Shown here: in pieces, positions 9,089 to 18,099 of the stretch
How positions within the stretch are numbered: the first letter of the stretch is position 1
Layout of the letters: each line of letters starts with the position of its first letter
NCBI RefSeq assembly: GCF_022808915.1
Contig: NZ_JAKZFS010000003.1
Coordinates: 186,001 to 250,000 of the forward strand
DNA from: Fundidesulfovibrio terrae
Lineage (GTDB): Bacteria; Desulfobacterota; Desulfovibrionia; Desulfovibrionales; Desulfovibrionaceae
Direction of reading: 5' to 3'
Length of the DNA stretch: 64,000 nucleotides
Notes under the pieces: generated by a model
Seen by the model: only the letters and a program-made list of their open reading frames with translations
Database searches by the model: none
What the model was told of the DNA's origin: nothing
Program-made: the position numbers and the translations under genes

Positions 9089-10315
9089 ATGCCGCAATCC
9101 TGCGCTGGCCTGCTCAAAGCCGCCGTGCGCCAGAGCCCGGCCCTTTCCAGGCAGGGCCTGCTCGAACAACTCTTCTGCTGGTGTTTTTCGGGTTTCGTCT
9201 ACAATCAGATATGGGAAGATCCGCGCACCGACATCGAGGCCATGGAGCTTTCGCCGCGCCATCGCGTCCTGACCATCGCCTCGGGCGGGTGCAACATCTG
9301 CCACTACCTGCTCGAGGGCGTGAAATCGGTCACGGCAGTGGACCTCAACATCCACCACGTGCACCTGAGCCGCCTCAAGCTGGAAGCCGCACGCCGCCTG
9401 CCCACCCACGAGACCTTTTTCCGCTTCTTCGGGCAGGCCGAGGACAACGCCAACATCTGGGCCTACACCCGTCATGTGGAGGCGCACCTCCCCCGCGACA
9501 CCGCTTCCTACTGGGCGTCGCGCCGTTCTTTCCTCGGCGGGCCGCGCATTGGAATCTTCGCTGAGAACCTCTACGAACACGCCCGTATGGGACAGTTCCT
9601 GCGCCTTCTGCGCAGCCTGTGCCGCCTGACCGGGCGTGATCCCCAGCGCATCCTCGAGGCCAGGACCTTGGAGGAGCAGCGCGACGCTTACCGCCGGGAA
9701 CTCGAGCCCCTGCTCACCGGCAGGCTTGCCGGGCTCCTCTCCCGCTCGGCCATGGCCGTCTTCAGCCTGGGCATCCCGCCCCAGCAGTTCAAGGCCCTGG
9801 AGCGCGAATGCCCCGGCGGCGTGCTGGAGGAGTATCGCAAACGGGTGGAGAAGCTGGCCTGCCGCTTCCCCCTTCAGGACAACCCCTTCGCCTGGCAGGC
9901 ATTCGGACGCTGCTACGACCGGCGCGGGCGCAAGGCCGTGCCGGAATACCTGCGACCGGAAAACTTCCAGGCCCTCAAGGCCGCGACACCCCGAGCGGAC
10001 ATCCTGCACGGCTCTCTGGACGGATACCTGGCCAAGCAGCCCGCCCGCAGCCTGGACCGCTACGTGCTCCTCGACTCGCAGGACTGGATGACCCGCGAAG
10101 CCATCTCCCGGCTTTGGGGGGAAATCGAACGCACAGCCCGTCCCGGCGCGCGGGTGATCTTCCGCACGGGCGGCCGGCTCTCGCCGGTCGAGGAAGCCTT
10201 GCCCGGCCCGGCAAGGGGCGCTTTCCGCTACGATGAGGCCCAGTCGCGAAGACTTTCCGAAACCGACCGGTCCTGCATCTACGGGGCGTTCCACCTCTAC
10301 ATCCACGAGGGCTGA
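9089..10315 (+). CDS. btaA: BtaA-like SAM:diacylglycerol 3-amino-3-carboxypropyltransferase (DUF3419)
   Basis: A 408-residue protein of the DUF3419/BtaA family, close to the length of Rhodobacter BtaA. BtaA transfers the 3-amino-3-carboxypropyl group of SAM to diacylglycerol, the first step to the betaine lipid DGTS. Visible family stretches are FVYNQIWEDPRTDIEAMEL (about residues 31-49), the SAM-binding VLTIASGGCNICHYLL (about 56-71), VDLNIHHVHLSRLKLEA, and YVLLDSQDWM near the C-terminus. The methyltransferase gene follows after 3 bases, matching known btaA-btaB pairs. Function is inferred from family plus context. Confidence 0.85.
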   Translation: MPQSCAGLLKAAVRQSPALSRQGLLEQLFCWCFSGFVYNQIWEDPRTDIEAMELSPRHRVLTIASGGCNICHYLLEGVKSVTAVDLNIHHVHLSRLKLEAARRLPTHETFFRFFGQAEDNANIWAYTRHVEAHLPRDTASYWASRRSFLGGPRIGIFAENLYEHARMGQFLRLLRSLCRLTGRDPQRILEARTLEEQRDAYRRELEPLLTGRLAGLLSRSAMAVFSLGIPPQQFKALERECPGGVLEEYRKRVEKLACRFPLQDNPFAWQAFGRCYDRRGRKAVPEYLRPENFQALKAATPRADILHGSLDGYLAKQPARSLDRYVLLDSQDWMTREAISRLWGEIERTARPGARVIFRTGGRLSPVEEALPGPARGAFRYDEAQSRRLSETDRSCIYGAFHLYIHEG

Positions 10316-10318
10316 GCC

Positions 10319-10954
10319 ATGACGCAGGCCACGCGCATGGACGACATCTACCGCCTGCAACGCCACATCTACGATGCGACGCGACACTACTACCTGCTGG
10401 GGCGCGACAGGCTGCTGCGTGGGCTGCCGGTGCCCATGGGGGGCGCGGTGCTGGAGGTGGGATGCGGCACGGGGCGCAACCTGGCCGCGCTCAGGAAGAT
10501 GCGCCCGGACCTGACGCTGTGCGGCCTGGACGTCTCCACCATGATGCTCGAGACCGCCCGGGCCAAGCTCCAGGGGCTGGACGTGACCCTGGCCTGCTGC
10601 CGCGCCGAGGAGTTGGACCCGCAGGCCCACTTCCGGCTGGACGCCGCCTTCGATGCGGTGTTCTTTTCATACAGCCTGTCCATGATCCCCGACTGGCGTG
10701 CGGCCCTGGAAGCGGGCTTCGCGACGCTCAAGCCAGGGGGGACGCTTGCAGTGGTGGATTTCTGGGGCCACGGCGGATTGCCATCCTGGCTGGAATGGGC
10801 GCACCGGCGCTGGCTCGCCCTGTTCGGCGTGAGCTTCAGGCCGGAGCTGCTGACCTACATGCGGGACATGGAACGCCAGGACCGGGCGCTTCTGGAGCTG
10901 GAGTCGGTCAAGAGCGGGTACGCGTATCTCGCCTGGGCAAGAAAGCTGGGTTAG
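10319..10954 (+). CDS. btaB: BtaB-like SAM-dependent N-methyltransferase
   Basis: A 211-residue class I methyltransferase with motif I VLEVGCGTGRNLAAL (about residues 43-57), CGLDVSTMMLETARAKL, and FFSYSLSMIPDWRAAL followed by a TLAVVDFWGHGG strand. Its size and N-terminus (DDIYRLQRHIYDATRHYYLLGRD) fit BtaB, which trimethylates the homoserine-lipid amino group to give diacylglyceryl-N,N,N-trimethylhomoserine. It begins 3 bases after the btaA stop. A different small-molecule or quinone methyltransferase would be the alternative on sequence alone; the pairing with btaA makes BtaB much more likely. Confidence 0.8.
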   Translation: MTQATRMDDIYRLQRHIYDATRHYYLLGRDRLLRGLPVPMGGAVLEVGCGTGRNLAALRKMRPDLTLCGLDVSTMMLETARAKLQGLDVTLACCRAEELDPQAHFRLDAAFDAVFFSYSLSMIPDWRAALEAGFATLKPGGTLAVVDFWGHGGLPSWLEWAHRRWLALFGVSFRPELLTYMRDMERQDRALLELESVKSGYAYLAWARKLG

Positions 10955-10970
10955 GACGCGAAACTACAAA

Positions 10971-11010
10971 GGATTCCATAGGAACGAAGTTCCTTTGGCC
11001 GCCGGAGGCC
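10971..11010. repeat. Dispersed palindromic repeat, copy 2 (reverse orientation)
   Basis: Reads GGATTCCATAGGAACGAAG then TTCCTTTGGCCGCCGGAGGCC, the reverse complement of the family pattern. It lies between the convergent btaB and ABC-permease genes. Confidence 0.8.
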
Positions 11011-12258
11011 TCCTATTCTTCTCCGCCCCGTAGCGCCTCGATGGGGTCCATGGCCGCCGCCCGGCGCGCGGGCTTGAGTCCGGCCACCAGGGCGATGGCC
11101 AAGGCCGACGCCAGGGCCAGCACGAAGAGCTTCACCGAAAGCTTGATCTCGAGTAGCCCCAAGGCGGCCAGGAGCTGCCCCATGCCGATGCCGATGCCCA
11201 TGCCGATCAATGCGCCGACGAGGGTCAGGAGCACGGCCTCGGTCAAAAACTGGATGGTGATGGCCGCCGAGGTGGCCCCCAGGGCCTTCTTGAGCCCTAT
11301 CTCCTCCCGCCGCTCGCTCACCGAGAGAAACAGCAGGTTCGCCAGCACGAAGCCGCCCACCACGATGGCCGCCCCGGCGGTAATGCCCAGAAACACCATG
11401 ATGCCGCCGGTGATCATGGTCAGGAACTTGAGGATTTCGCTGGCGGACAGGATGGAAAAATCGTCTGGGTCTTCGGGCCTGAGGTTATGGTTGTGGCGCA
11501 GAAGCGAGCGCAGGTTCTCGATGTGGGAGTCCATGAGTTCCGGGTCCAAGAATTTCACCCGCAGCGCCCGGAAGTACTTGCGCTCCAGGTTGAAGCGCTG
11601 GGTGAGCGTGGAGATGGGGATGATGATGCGGTCGTCCACGGAGGTGCCGCCCCCTCCCGGGGTGAATCCCCGGTAGGCCAGGCGGCCGATGATCTGCACG
11701 GGCAGGTCCTGAACCAGGATTACCTGCCCGATGGGGGATTCGTCGCCGAAGAGCTCCTTGGCCGGATAATCCCCGATGAGTCCCACCTTGGCCGAGTGCT
11801 TCACGTCATCCTCGGAGATGTCTCGCCCTTCGGCCAGCGGCCAGTTCCAGGCCTCGGCGTAATCGGCCGTGGCTCCCACAACGACGGGCGTGACCGTGTT
11901 GCGGTTCTCGAACCTGAGCGTGATCGAAAATTTTGAGCGCATGGGCACCACGAGGTACGCGCCGGGCAGGGATCCTTCGATGCTCTGGGCGTCCTGCCAG
12001 CTGAGCGTCATCACGCGCTGGCCCACTGCTCGTGTCTCGATGTTGCCGCCGAACACCAGCACGGCGTCCGGGCCGAACCACTCCACTATCTCCAGGGCCT
12101 TGCGCCGCGCTCCGTCCACGGAGGCGATGATGATGGTCAGGGCGGCGATGCCCAGGGCCACGGCCAACACCACGAAGAACGAGCGCAGCTTGAAGGCCCA
12201 CAAGGCCCCGATCGACATGCCCAGGATGCGCCGGATCAGGACCGCCCGGCGGACCGCC

Positions 12259-12933
<675 letters not shown>

Positions 12934-12998
12934 GTCGCGGCGCAGGATGCCAGATTGCCGGGCGCGGGTCGAGGGGATTGATGAAGAAGGAAAAGCAA

Positions 12999-13036
12999 AG
13001 GGCGGACGCTCCGGATGTTTCCGGGGCGTCCGCCCT
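12999..13036 (-). terminator. Rho-independent terminator after tatC
   Basis: Perfect 11-bp arms AGGGCGGACGC / GCGTCCGCCCT enclose an inner TCCGG pairing. Read on the minus strand, the stem is followed by TTTGCTTTTCC. It ends the secF-tatC transcript. Confidence 0.8.
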
Positions 13037-13062
13037 GGTGGTCGATTGCGGCTGGCCTGCGG

Positions 13063-14247
13063 CTAGCTCTTGTTCTCGCCGCCGGGCTTGGCCTTCGGGG
13101 CCTCATCCGCAGGGGCCTTCACCACGGCGGGTTGTCCGCCTGAAGCGGCCTCGGCGGGCGCATCCGGCTTCGCGGCAGCCTGACCGGCAGAGAGGGGAGC
13201 GGCCTCGTCATGGCCAAGGGCGGCCACGTCGTGGGCCTCGCGCTCGGCGGCCTGGGCGTCGACGGCCGGGGCCGGGACGGGAGCGCCGGAGGAGGCTTCG
13301 GACTCGCCCGGAGTGGGAAGCTCCGGAGTGCCGGGGGTCTGCTCCACGGAAGGGCCGCCTTCGGGCAGGACCGGAGTCTGCGCGCCGTGGCTTTCGGAAG
13401 CCTGGGCCTCTTCCAGGGCCGCGTCCGACGCGGCAGCAGGGGCCCCCTCGGGACCGCCCTCGCCCTGGACGGCGGGCAGGGTCTCGTCGCCCTCGGCGGG
13501 CTTGGGCTTCTTGCCGAAGAAGTAGGCCACCCAGATGCCCACCTCGTAGAGGATGACCATGGGCGCGGCCATGAGCAGCTGGTTCACCACGTCCGGGGTG
13601 GGGGTCACGATGGCGGCCACGATGAAGATGATCACGATGGCCCAGCGGCGCTTGGCGCGCAGCCACTTGTGGTCCACCACGCCGAAGCGGGCCAGGAAGA
13701 AGATGAACACCGGCATCTCGAAGATGATGCCGAAGGCGAACAGAAGCCCCAGAGCCATCGAGTAGTATTCCGAGAGCTTGGGGTTCAGGGTGACGATGTC
13801 CGAGGCGTAGTTGGCCAGGAAGGTGAAGCCGAAGGGGAAGACGATGAAGTAGCCGAAGCAGGCTCCGGAAACGAAGCACAGCGCGGTGAAGAAGGCCACC
13901 GGGATGGCCAGCTTGCGTTCTTCCTCATAAAGGCCCGGGGCGATGAAGCTCCATATCTGGTGGAAGATGAAGGGGCTCGCCAGGAAGATGCCGGCCACGA
14001 AGGCGGCCTTCATGGAGACGAAGAACCCTTCTGTTAGGGCCGTGGTCTGGATGACGCTGCTCTGGGGCAAAACCTGCTTCAGCGGGCGGAGCATCACCTC
14101 AAGGATGCGCTCCGCGAAGGCGAAGCATATCCCGAAGCCGATGACGGCCGCGATGATGACGCGCGTCAGGCGCACCCGGAGTTCCTCCAGGTGCTGCAGC
14201 AGGCTCATCTCGTGCCCAGGCCCGGAAGCGTCGGGAATCGGGCTCAC
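13063..14247 (-). CDS. tatC: Twin-arginine translocase subunit TatC with long C-terminal tail
   Basis: A 394-residue TatC. The N-terminal MSLLQHLEELRVRLTRVIIA motif, FHQIWSFIAPGLYEEERK, the six hydrophobic segments and the conserved Glu loop are typical; TatC forms the Tat substrate receptor. The start is GTG at 14247, overlapping the secF stop as GTGA, so the two are translationally coupled. The usual protein ends near residue 255; here a Pro/Ala/Glu-rich low-complexity tail of about 135 residues follows (from KKPKPAEGDETLPAVQGEGG to the end). No tatA or tatB gene is adjacent. A terminator follows. Confidence 0.92.
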   Translation of the reverse strand: MSPIPDASGPGHEMSLLQHLEELRVRLTRVIIAAVIGFGICFAFAERILEVMLRPLKQVLPQSSVIQTTALTEGFFVSMKAAFVAGIFLASPFIFHQIWSFIAPGLYEEERKLAIPVAFFTALCFVSGACFGYFIVFPFGFTFLANYASDIVTLNPKLSEYYSMALGLLFAFGIIFEMPVFIFFLARFGVVDHKWLRAKRRWAIVIIFIVAAIVTPTPDVVNQLLMAAPMVILYEVGIWVAYFFGKKPKPAEGDETLPAVQGEGGPEGAPAAASDAALEEAQASESHGAQTPVLPEGGPSVEQTPGTPELPTPGESEASSGAPVPAPAVDAQAAEREAHDVAALGHDEAAPLSAGQAAAKPDAPAEAASGGQPAVVKAPADEAPKAKPGGENKS

Positions 14248-15332
14248 GCCTTTCCGCCCTGCACGGCCTGGGCGTCGTCCTGGCTCAGGGAATCAAGGCC
14301 GGAGCCCATGTCCACCAGAATGGGGCTGGCCACGAACACCGAGGAGTACGTGCCGGTGACCACGCCGATGATCATTGCCAGGGCGAAATCCTTGAGCGCG
14401 CTGCCGCCGAAGATGTACAGGGCGGTCACGGTGAACAGGGTGATGAGCGAGGTCAGGAGCGTCCGCGAAAGGGTCTGGTTCACGGCGGTGTTGATGACCT
14501 TCTCCAGGGGCTCGTCCTTGGCATGGTGGAGGCGTTCGCGGATACGGTCGTAGACGATGATGGTGTCGTTCAGCGAATAGCCCAGGATGGTCAGCAGCGC
14601 CGCCACCACGGTGAGGTCGAACTCCAGGTTGAAAAGCGAGAAGAAGCCGATGGTGAGCATGATGTCGTGGATGTCCGCCACCAGCGCGCCCAGGGCGAAC
14701 TTGAGCTTGAGCACCCAGCACAGCACCAGGGTGATGAGGATGGCCCCGACGATGAGCCAGCCCGTGGATGCGCCAAGTTCGCGCAGCGCCCAGATGCCCA
14801 CGGCCAGGCCGCCGGCCATGGCCCCGGCGGCCAGCCAGCGCTGCTCGAAGCGCCCAGAGATGTAGATGGCGATGATGAGAACCGCGTAGAAGATGGCGTT
14901 GAGCGCTCCGGCGCGCAGGTCGGCGCCCACCTTGGGGCCGACCACTTCCAGGCGCTGCACCTCGAAGGCCCCCTCGCCCAGCTCCGCCTTGAGGGCCTGG
15001 TCGACCTTCACGCGCACCTGCTCCAGGGGCTCGCCCTTCTCGGACGCGCTGATCAGGAAGGAGTTGTCCTTGTCCTGGCCCAGGCGCTGCACGGTGAGGT
15101 GCGGCAGCCCGGCGGCGTCCAGAGGCTTTTTGATGTCGTCCGGGGTGACGTGCTTGGTGAACTTGAGCTGGATGGTCATGCCGCCCGCGAAGTCCACGCC
15201 GTAGCGGGGGCCGCCTTTGGTCACCAGGGAGACTACCCCGGCCAGCACCAGCAGGGCGGAAAGGATGTAGGCGTACTTGCGGTAGCCAAGGAAATTGAAA
15301 TTGATGTCCGGCTTGATGAACTCAAGTCCCAT
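14244..15332 (-). CDS. secF: Protein translocase subunit SecF
   Basis: A SecF of about 362 residues, part of the SecDF complex that uses proton flow to help pull exported proteins across the membrane. Visible: an N-terminal helix, the periplasmic P1-like domain beginning GVDFAGGMTIQLKF, then SecD/F signature regions LEFDLTVVAALLTILGYSLNDTIIVYDRIRE and NQTLSRTLLTSLITLF. The start at 15332 is preferred because GGGGGA lies 6-7 bases upstream; the in-frame ATG at 15344 lacks this. Unusually, secD is not the adjacent upstream gene. Confidence 0.92.
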   Translation of the reverse strand: MGLEFIKPDINFNFLGYRKYAYILSALLVLAGVVSLVTKGGPRYGVDFAGGMTIQLKFTKHVTPDDIKKPLDAAGLPHLTVQRLGQDKDNSFLISASEKGEPLEQVRVKVDQALKAELGEGAFEVQRLEVVGPKVGADLRAGALNAIFYAVLIIAIYISGRFEQRWLAAGAMAGGLAVGIWALRELGASTGWLIVGAILITLVLCWVLKLKFALGALVADIHDIMLTIGFFSLFNLEFDLTVVAALLTILGYSLNDTIIVYDRIRERLHHAKDEPLEKVINTAVNQTLSRTLLTSLITLFTVTALYIFGGSALKDFALAMIIGVVTGTYSSVFVASPILVDMGSGLDSLSQDDAQAVQGGKA

Positions 15333-15379
15333 GGATTCCCCCATAGCGAATGTGGCGCCGGAAGCGGCGCAAGTGGAGT

Positions 15380-15408
15380 GAAATCGGCCTTTTCGGGTGC
15401 GTTGTCAA
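15380..15408 (-). promoter_or_regulatory. Candidate sigma-70 promoter for secF-tatC
   Basis: On the minus strand TTGACA (15408-15403), 17 bases, then GATTTC (15385-15380). The -35 box is perfect but the -10 is poor, so this is tentative. Confidence 0.3.
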
Positions 15409-15466
15409 GCCTTGCCGCCACCGTCCCGTAGCCGGGAAGGCGGAGGAGCCGGCCGGGGAAGGCGCG

Positions 15467-15790
15467 TCAGCTTTTCTTGGCGAGCTTCTTGGAAGCGTCC
15501 TTGGAAGTGACCTGGGGCTTGGCGGCCTTGCGGGAGGATTTGGCCCCCGGCTTGTCGATCTTCCTGACCGGCGTGCCCAGGTCGCTCAGGGCCGGGACGG
15601 GGCTCACCCCCCGGAACTCCTCTTCGATGGGCTTAAGCGGCATGGCCTCCACGGGGGCGGGGCGGTCGCGCTCCACAAGGCGCGTCATGGCCTGGACTCC
15701 GCCAGCGGAACACAACTCGCCGCCCTTGATCACCAAGGCGGCGAAAAGTCCGATCAGCAGAAGCAGCTTGAAGAAGTCGAAACCCCGCAT
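15467..15790 (-). CDS. Small membrane-anchored protein with basic tail
   Basis: A 107-residue protein that I do not recognise. One N-terminal hydrophobic helix (FDFFKLLLLIGLFAALVI) is followed by a hydrophilic part with Pro-rich segments and a strongly basic Lys/Ser-rich end (KSSRKAAKPQVTSKDASKKL). GAGGAG precedes the ATG by about 5 bases. It lies upstream of secF in the same direction, 134 bases away. It is not SecD, YajC or TatA/B by length or motif. Confidence 0.6.
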   Translation of the reverse strand: MRGFDFFKLLLLIGLFAALVIKGGELCSAGGVQAMTRLVERDRPAPVEAMPLKPIEEEFRGVSPVPALSDLGTPVRKIDKPGAKSSRKAAKPQVTSKDASKKLAKKS

Positions 15791-16004
15791 GGCACTCCTC
15801 GGGTCGCGGACGGCTGGAGATTCGTCCGGAAGGTCGCCACCGGATACACCCCGCCGTTGCCATTTGCAAGCAGGGGTACCGGAGAAAAGTTACCGGATCG
15901 TGCCGGGGAGCGGCGCGAGAGGACGAAATATATTTTGCTGTGCAATTCCAGAAGGCTATGCGCCAACAATCCCGGGTGATGTTGCGGCATGAGGGGAAGC
16001 CCTT

Positions 16005-16037
16005 GGCGGCCAAAGGGACTTCGTCCCGTTGGAATCC
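16005..16037. repeat. Dispersed palindromic repeat, copy 3
   Basis: GGCGGCCAAAGGGACTTCG then TCCCGTTGGAATCCC, with one mismatch in the stem. It lies in the 357-base gap 15791-16147 between the small membrane protein gene (upstream side) and the hflC end. Besides this repeat and the hairpin at 16099-16122, I see nothing else supportable in that gap. Confidence 0.75.
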
Positions 16038-16098
16038 CGTATGGTTCGCGACGCGGGCCAGGCGATGGTTTTGCACGGCGTCGCTCCCATGAAAAACG

Positions 16099-16122
16099 AA
16101 ACGGGGCCTCGCGGCCCCGTTT
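16099..16122. terminator. Rho-independent terminator after hflKC
   Basis: AAACGGGGCC / GGCCCCGTTT stem with loop TCGC. On the minus strand it is followed by CGTTTTTC, immediately downstream of hflC. The plus strand also has a short T run. Confidence 0.75.
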
Positions 16123-16147
16123 TCGTTCGTTTCCGGATGTTATGGCG

Positions 16148-16993
16148 TTATTTCAGGTACTTCATGAAGCCAGAACCCGGGGTCATGACCACCCGGCCGT
16201 TCTCCCGCAAGGATTTCTTGTAGGCATCCATGCTGCGCATGAAGCTGTAGAACTCCGGCGACTGGCCCAGGGACTCGGCATAGGTCTTGGTGGCCACGGC
16301 GTCGCCTTCGCCACGGATGACCTCGGACTGCTTGTTGGCTTCGGCCACGATGACCGTGCGCTCCCGTTCCGCGCCGGACTTGATCTTGGCCGACTCCTCC
16401 TGGCCCTCGGAGCGGTACAGCTTGGCCGTGCGCTCGCGCTCGGCCTTCATGCGCCCGAAGATGGCCTTCTCGTTCTGGGCCGGAAGGTCCGTGCGCTTGA
16501 CCCGCACGTCCATGATCTGCAGGCCGAAGTTCTTGACCGTGTCGTTGACGTTGCTGGTGACGATGGCCATGATTTCGGCCCTGCGCGAGGAGACCACCTC
16601 CTCCATGGAATAGCTGCCTATGGCCACGCGCACCTCGGCGTAGACCAGGTCGTCCAGGCGGGACTTGGCGCGCTCCACGGTGCCCAGGCTGCGGTAGAAC
16701 TGCAGCGGGTCAACAATGCGCCACTTGGCGTAGTTGTCCACCACCAGCGTTTTCTTTTCCTTGGTGAGCACCTCGGCCGGGTTGGCCTCGTAGTGCAGCA
16801 CCCGGGAGTCGATGTAGACCACATTCTGTACGAAGGGCAGCTTGAAGTGCAGACCGGGTCCCAGCGAATCCGAGACCGGCTTGCCCAGCTGCAGCACCAG
16901 GGCCTGCTGGGTTTCGTCCACGGTGAAGACGCACTGCATGACCACGATGGCCGCCACCAGGGCCGACAGGGCGAGGATGACTACTCTGCGCAC
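16148..16993 (-). CDS. hflC: Protease modulator HflC
   Basis: A 281-residue membrane-anchored SPFH/prohibitin-domain protein. HflC with HflK forms the large periplasm-facing complex that surrounds FtsH. The start is GTG at 16993, two bases after the hflK stop, with GGGAGGG about 8 bases upstream. Longer in-frame readings run through hflK and are not real. An N-terminal helix (VVILALSALVAAIVVMQCVF) precedes the SPFH domain (DETQQALVLQLGKP; ERTAKLYRSEGQEESAKIKSGAE; EVIRGEGDAVATKTYAESL), all typical. Confidence 0.93.
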   Translation of the reverse strand: MRRVVILALSALVAAIVVMQCVFTVDETQQALVLQLGKPVSDSLGPGLHFKLPFVQNVVYIDSRVLHYEANPAEVLTKEKKTLVVDNYAKWRIVDPLQFYRSLGTVERAKSRLDDLVYAEVRVAIGSYSMEEVVSSRRAEIMAIVTSNVNDTVKNFGLQIMDVRVKRTDLPAQNEKAIFGRMKAERERTAKLYRSEGQEESAKIKSGAERERTVIVAEANKQSEVIRGEGDAVATKTYAESLGQSPEFYSFMRSMDAYKKSLRENGRVVMTPGSGFMKYLK

Positions 16994-16995
16994 GG

Positions 16996-18066
16996 CTATT
17001 TCCCTCCCTTGTCGCCCGTTTTGACCCGGCCCTGGCGGTCCAGGGGCAGGTAGGGCACTGCCTGCTTGAGGGCGTCGTCCGAGAGGATGATCTTCTCGAG
17101 ATCGGGATTGGAGAAAACTTCCTCCATGGTCTCGATGAATATGCGCTCGCGTGTGACGTCCTTGGCCTTGTTGTATTCGGCCAGGACGGCCAGGAAACGC
17201 GACGCCTCGCCCTTGGCCTTGCGCACCACGGATTCCTTGTAGGCCTGGGCGTCGTTGATCATGGTCGCGGCCTGGCCGCGAGCCTTGGGCAGGATGTCGT
17301 TCTGGTAGGCCTCGGCCTCGTTGATCACCCGGTTCTTGTCCTCCATGGCGCTGGCCACGTCCTTGAAGGCCTCCATGACGTCCTTGGGCGCGTGCACGTC
17401 CTGAAGCTGCACGGCAACCACGGTGACGCCGGAGTTGTAGCGGTCCAGGATGGACTGCAGGAGTTCCTTGGTGGTATTTTGGATTTCCAGCTTGCCCGTG
17501 GTCAGCACGGTGTCGATGGTCTTGTTGCCGATGACCTCGCGCATGGCCGCCTCGGCGGCGGCCTTGACCGTGGTCACGGGCTGCTGGACGCGGAAGAGCC
17601 ATTCCACGGGATCGCCGATCTGGTACTGCACCACGAACTGCACGTCCACGATGTTGTCGTCGCCCGTGAGCATAAGGGCTTCCTCGGGCACGGGCTTGTA
17701 CTGATAGGCAGCGCTGTCCTTGCCCCCCATGGACCTGAAGCCGATGAGTTCGTTGCGGATTTGCGATATGTTGGGCGTCTGCACGCTTTCCACCGGGAAG
17801 GGGATGTGGTAGTGCGGTCCTGGGCCGGTGGTGCGGTCGTAGGCGCCGAAGCGCTTGACCACGCCCACTTCGCCGGGCTCCACGATGTAGATCCCCGAGG
17901 CCAGCCACAAGACGGCCACGAGGATCGCGACCACCTTCGGCCCGCCGGGGATGCGGAAATTGAAATCGGTCATGCGCTTGAATTCGTCACCCAGGTTCTT
18001 GAAATCAGGCCCAGTGCCGAATTGTCGCTGCCGTTTGTCCTGCAATTTTTCCCAATCCCAGTTCAT
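16996..18066 (-). CDS. hflK: Protease modulator HflK
   Basis: A 356-residue partner of HflC. The start MNWDWEKLQDKRQRQ at 18066 has GGGAGAG upstream and matches the usual HflK beginning. A cytoplasmic N-terminal segment, one helix (VVAILVAVLWLASGIYIV) and the SPFH domain (EPGEVGVVKRFGAYDRTTGPG to RERIFIETMEEVF) follow. The gene is divergent from the phosphomutase gene; the two ATGs are separated by only 33 bases. Confidence 0.93.
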   Translation of the reverse strand: MNWDWEKLQDKRQRQFGTGPDFKNLGDEFKRMTDFNFRIPGGPKVVAILVAVLWLASGIYIVEPGEVGVVKRFGAYDRTTGPGPHYHIPFPVESVQTPNISQIRNELIGFRSMGGKDSAAYQYKPVPEEALMLTGDDNIVDVQFVVQYQIGDPVEWLFRVQQPVTTVKAAAEAAMREVIGNKTIDTVLTTGKLEIQNTTKELLQSILDRYNSGVTVVAVQLQDVHAPKDVMEAFKDVASAMEDKNRVINEAEAYQNDILPKARGQAATMINDAQAYKESVVRKAKGEASRFLAVLAEYNKAKDVTRERIFIETMEEVFSNPDLEKIILSDDALKQAVPYLPLDRQGRVKTGDKGGK

Positions 18067-18099
18067 GCAACTCTCCCTCGCAAACGGAAAGATTCCATC

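Noticed and set aside
15467-15790. Possible secD, yajC or tatB gene next to secF.
   Set aside because: At 107 residues with one helix and a basic tail it matches none of these; SecD is over 500 residues, and TatB/YajC motifs are absent.
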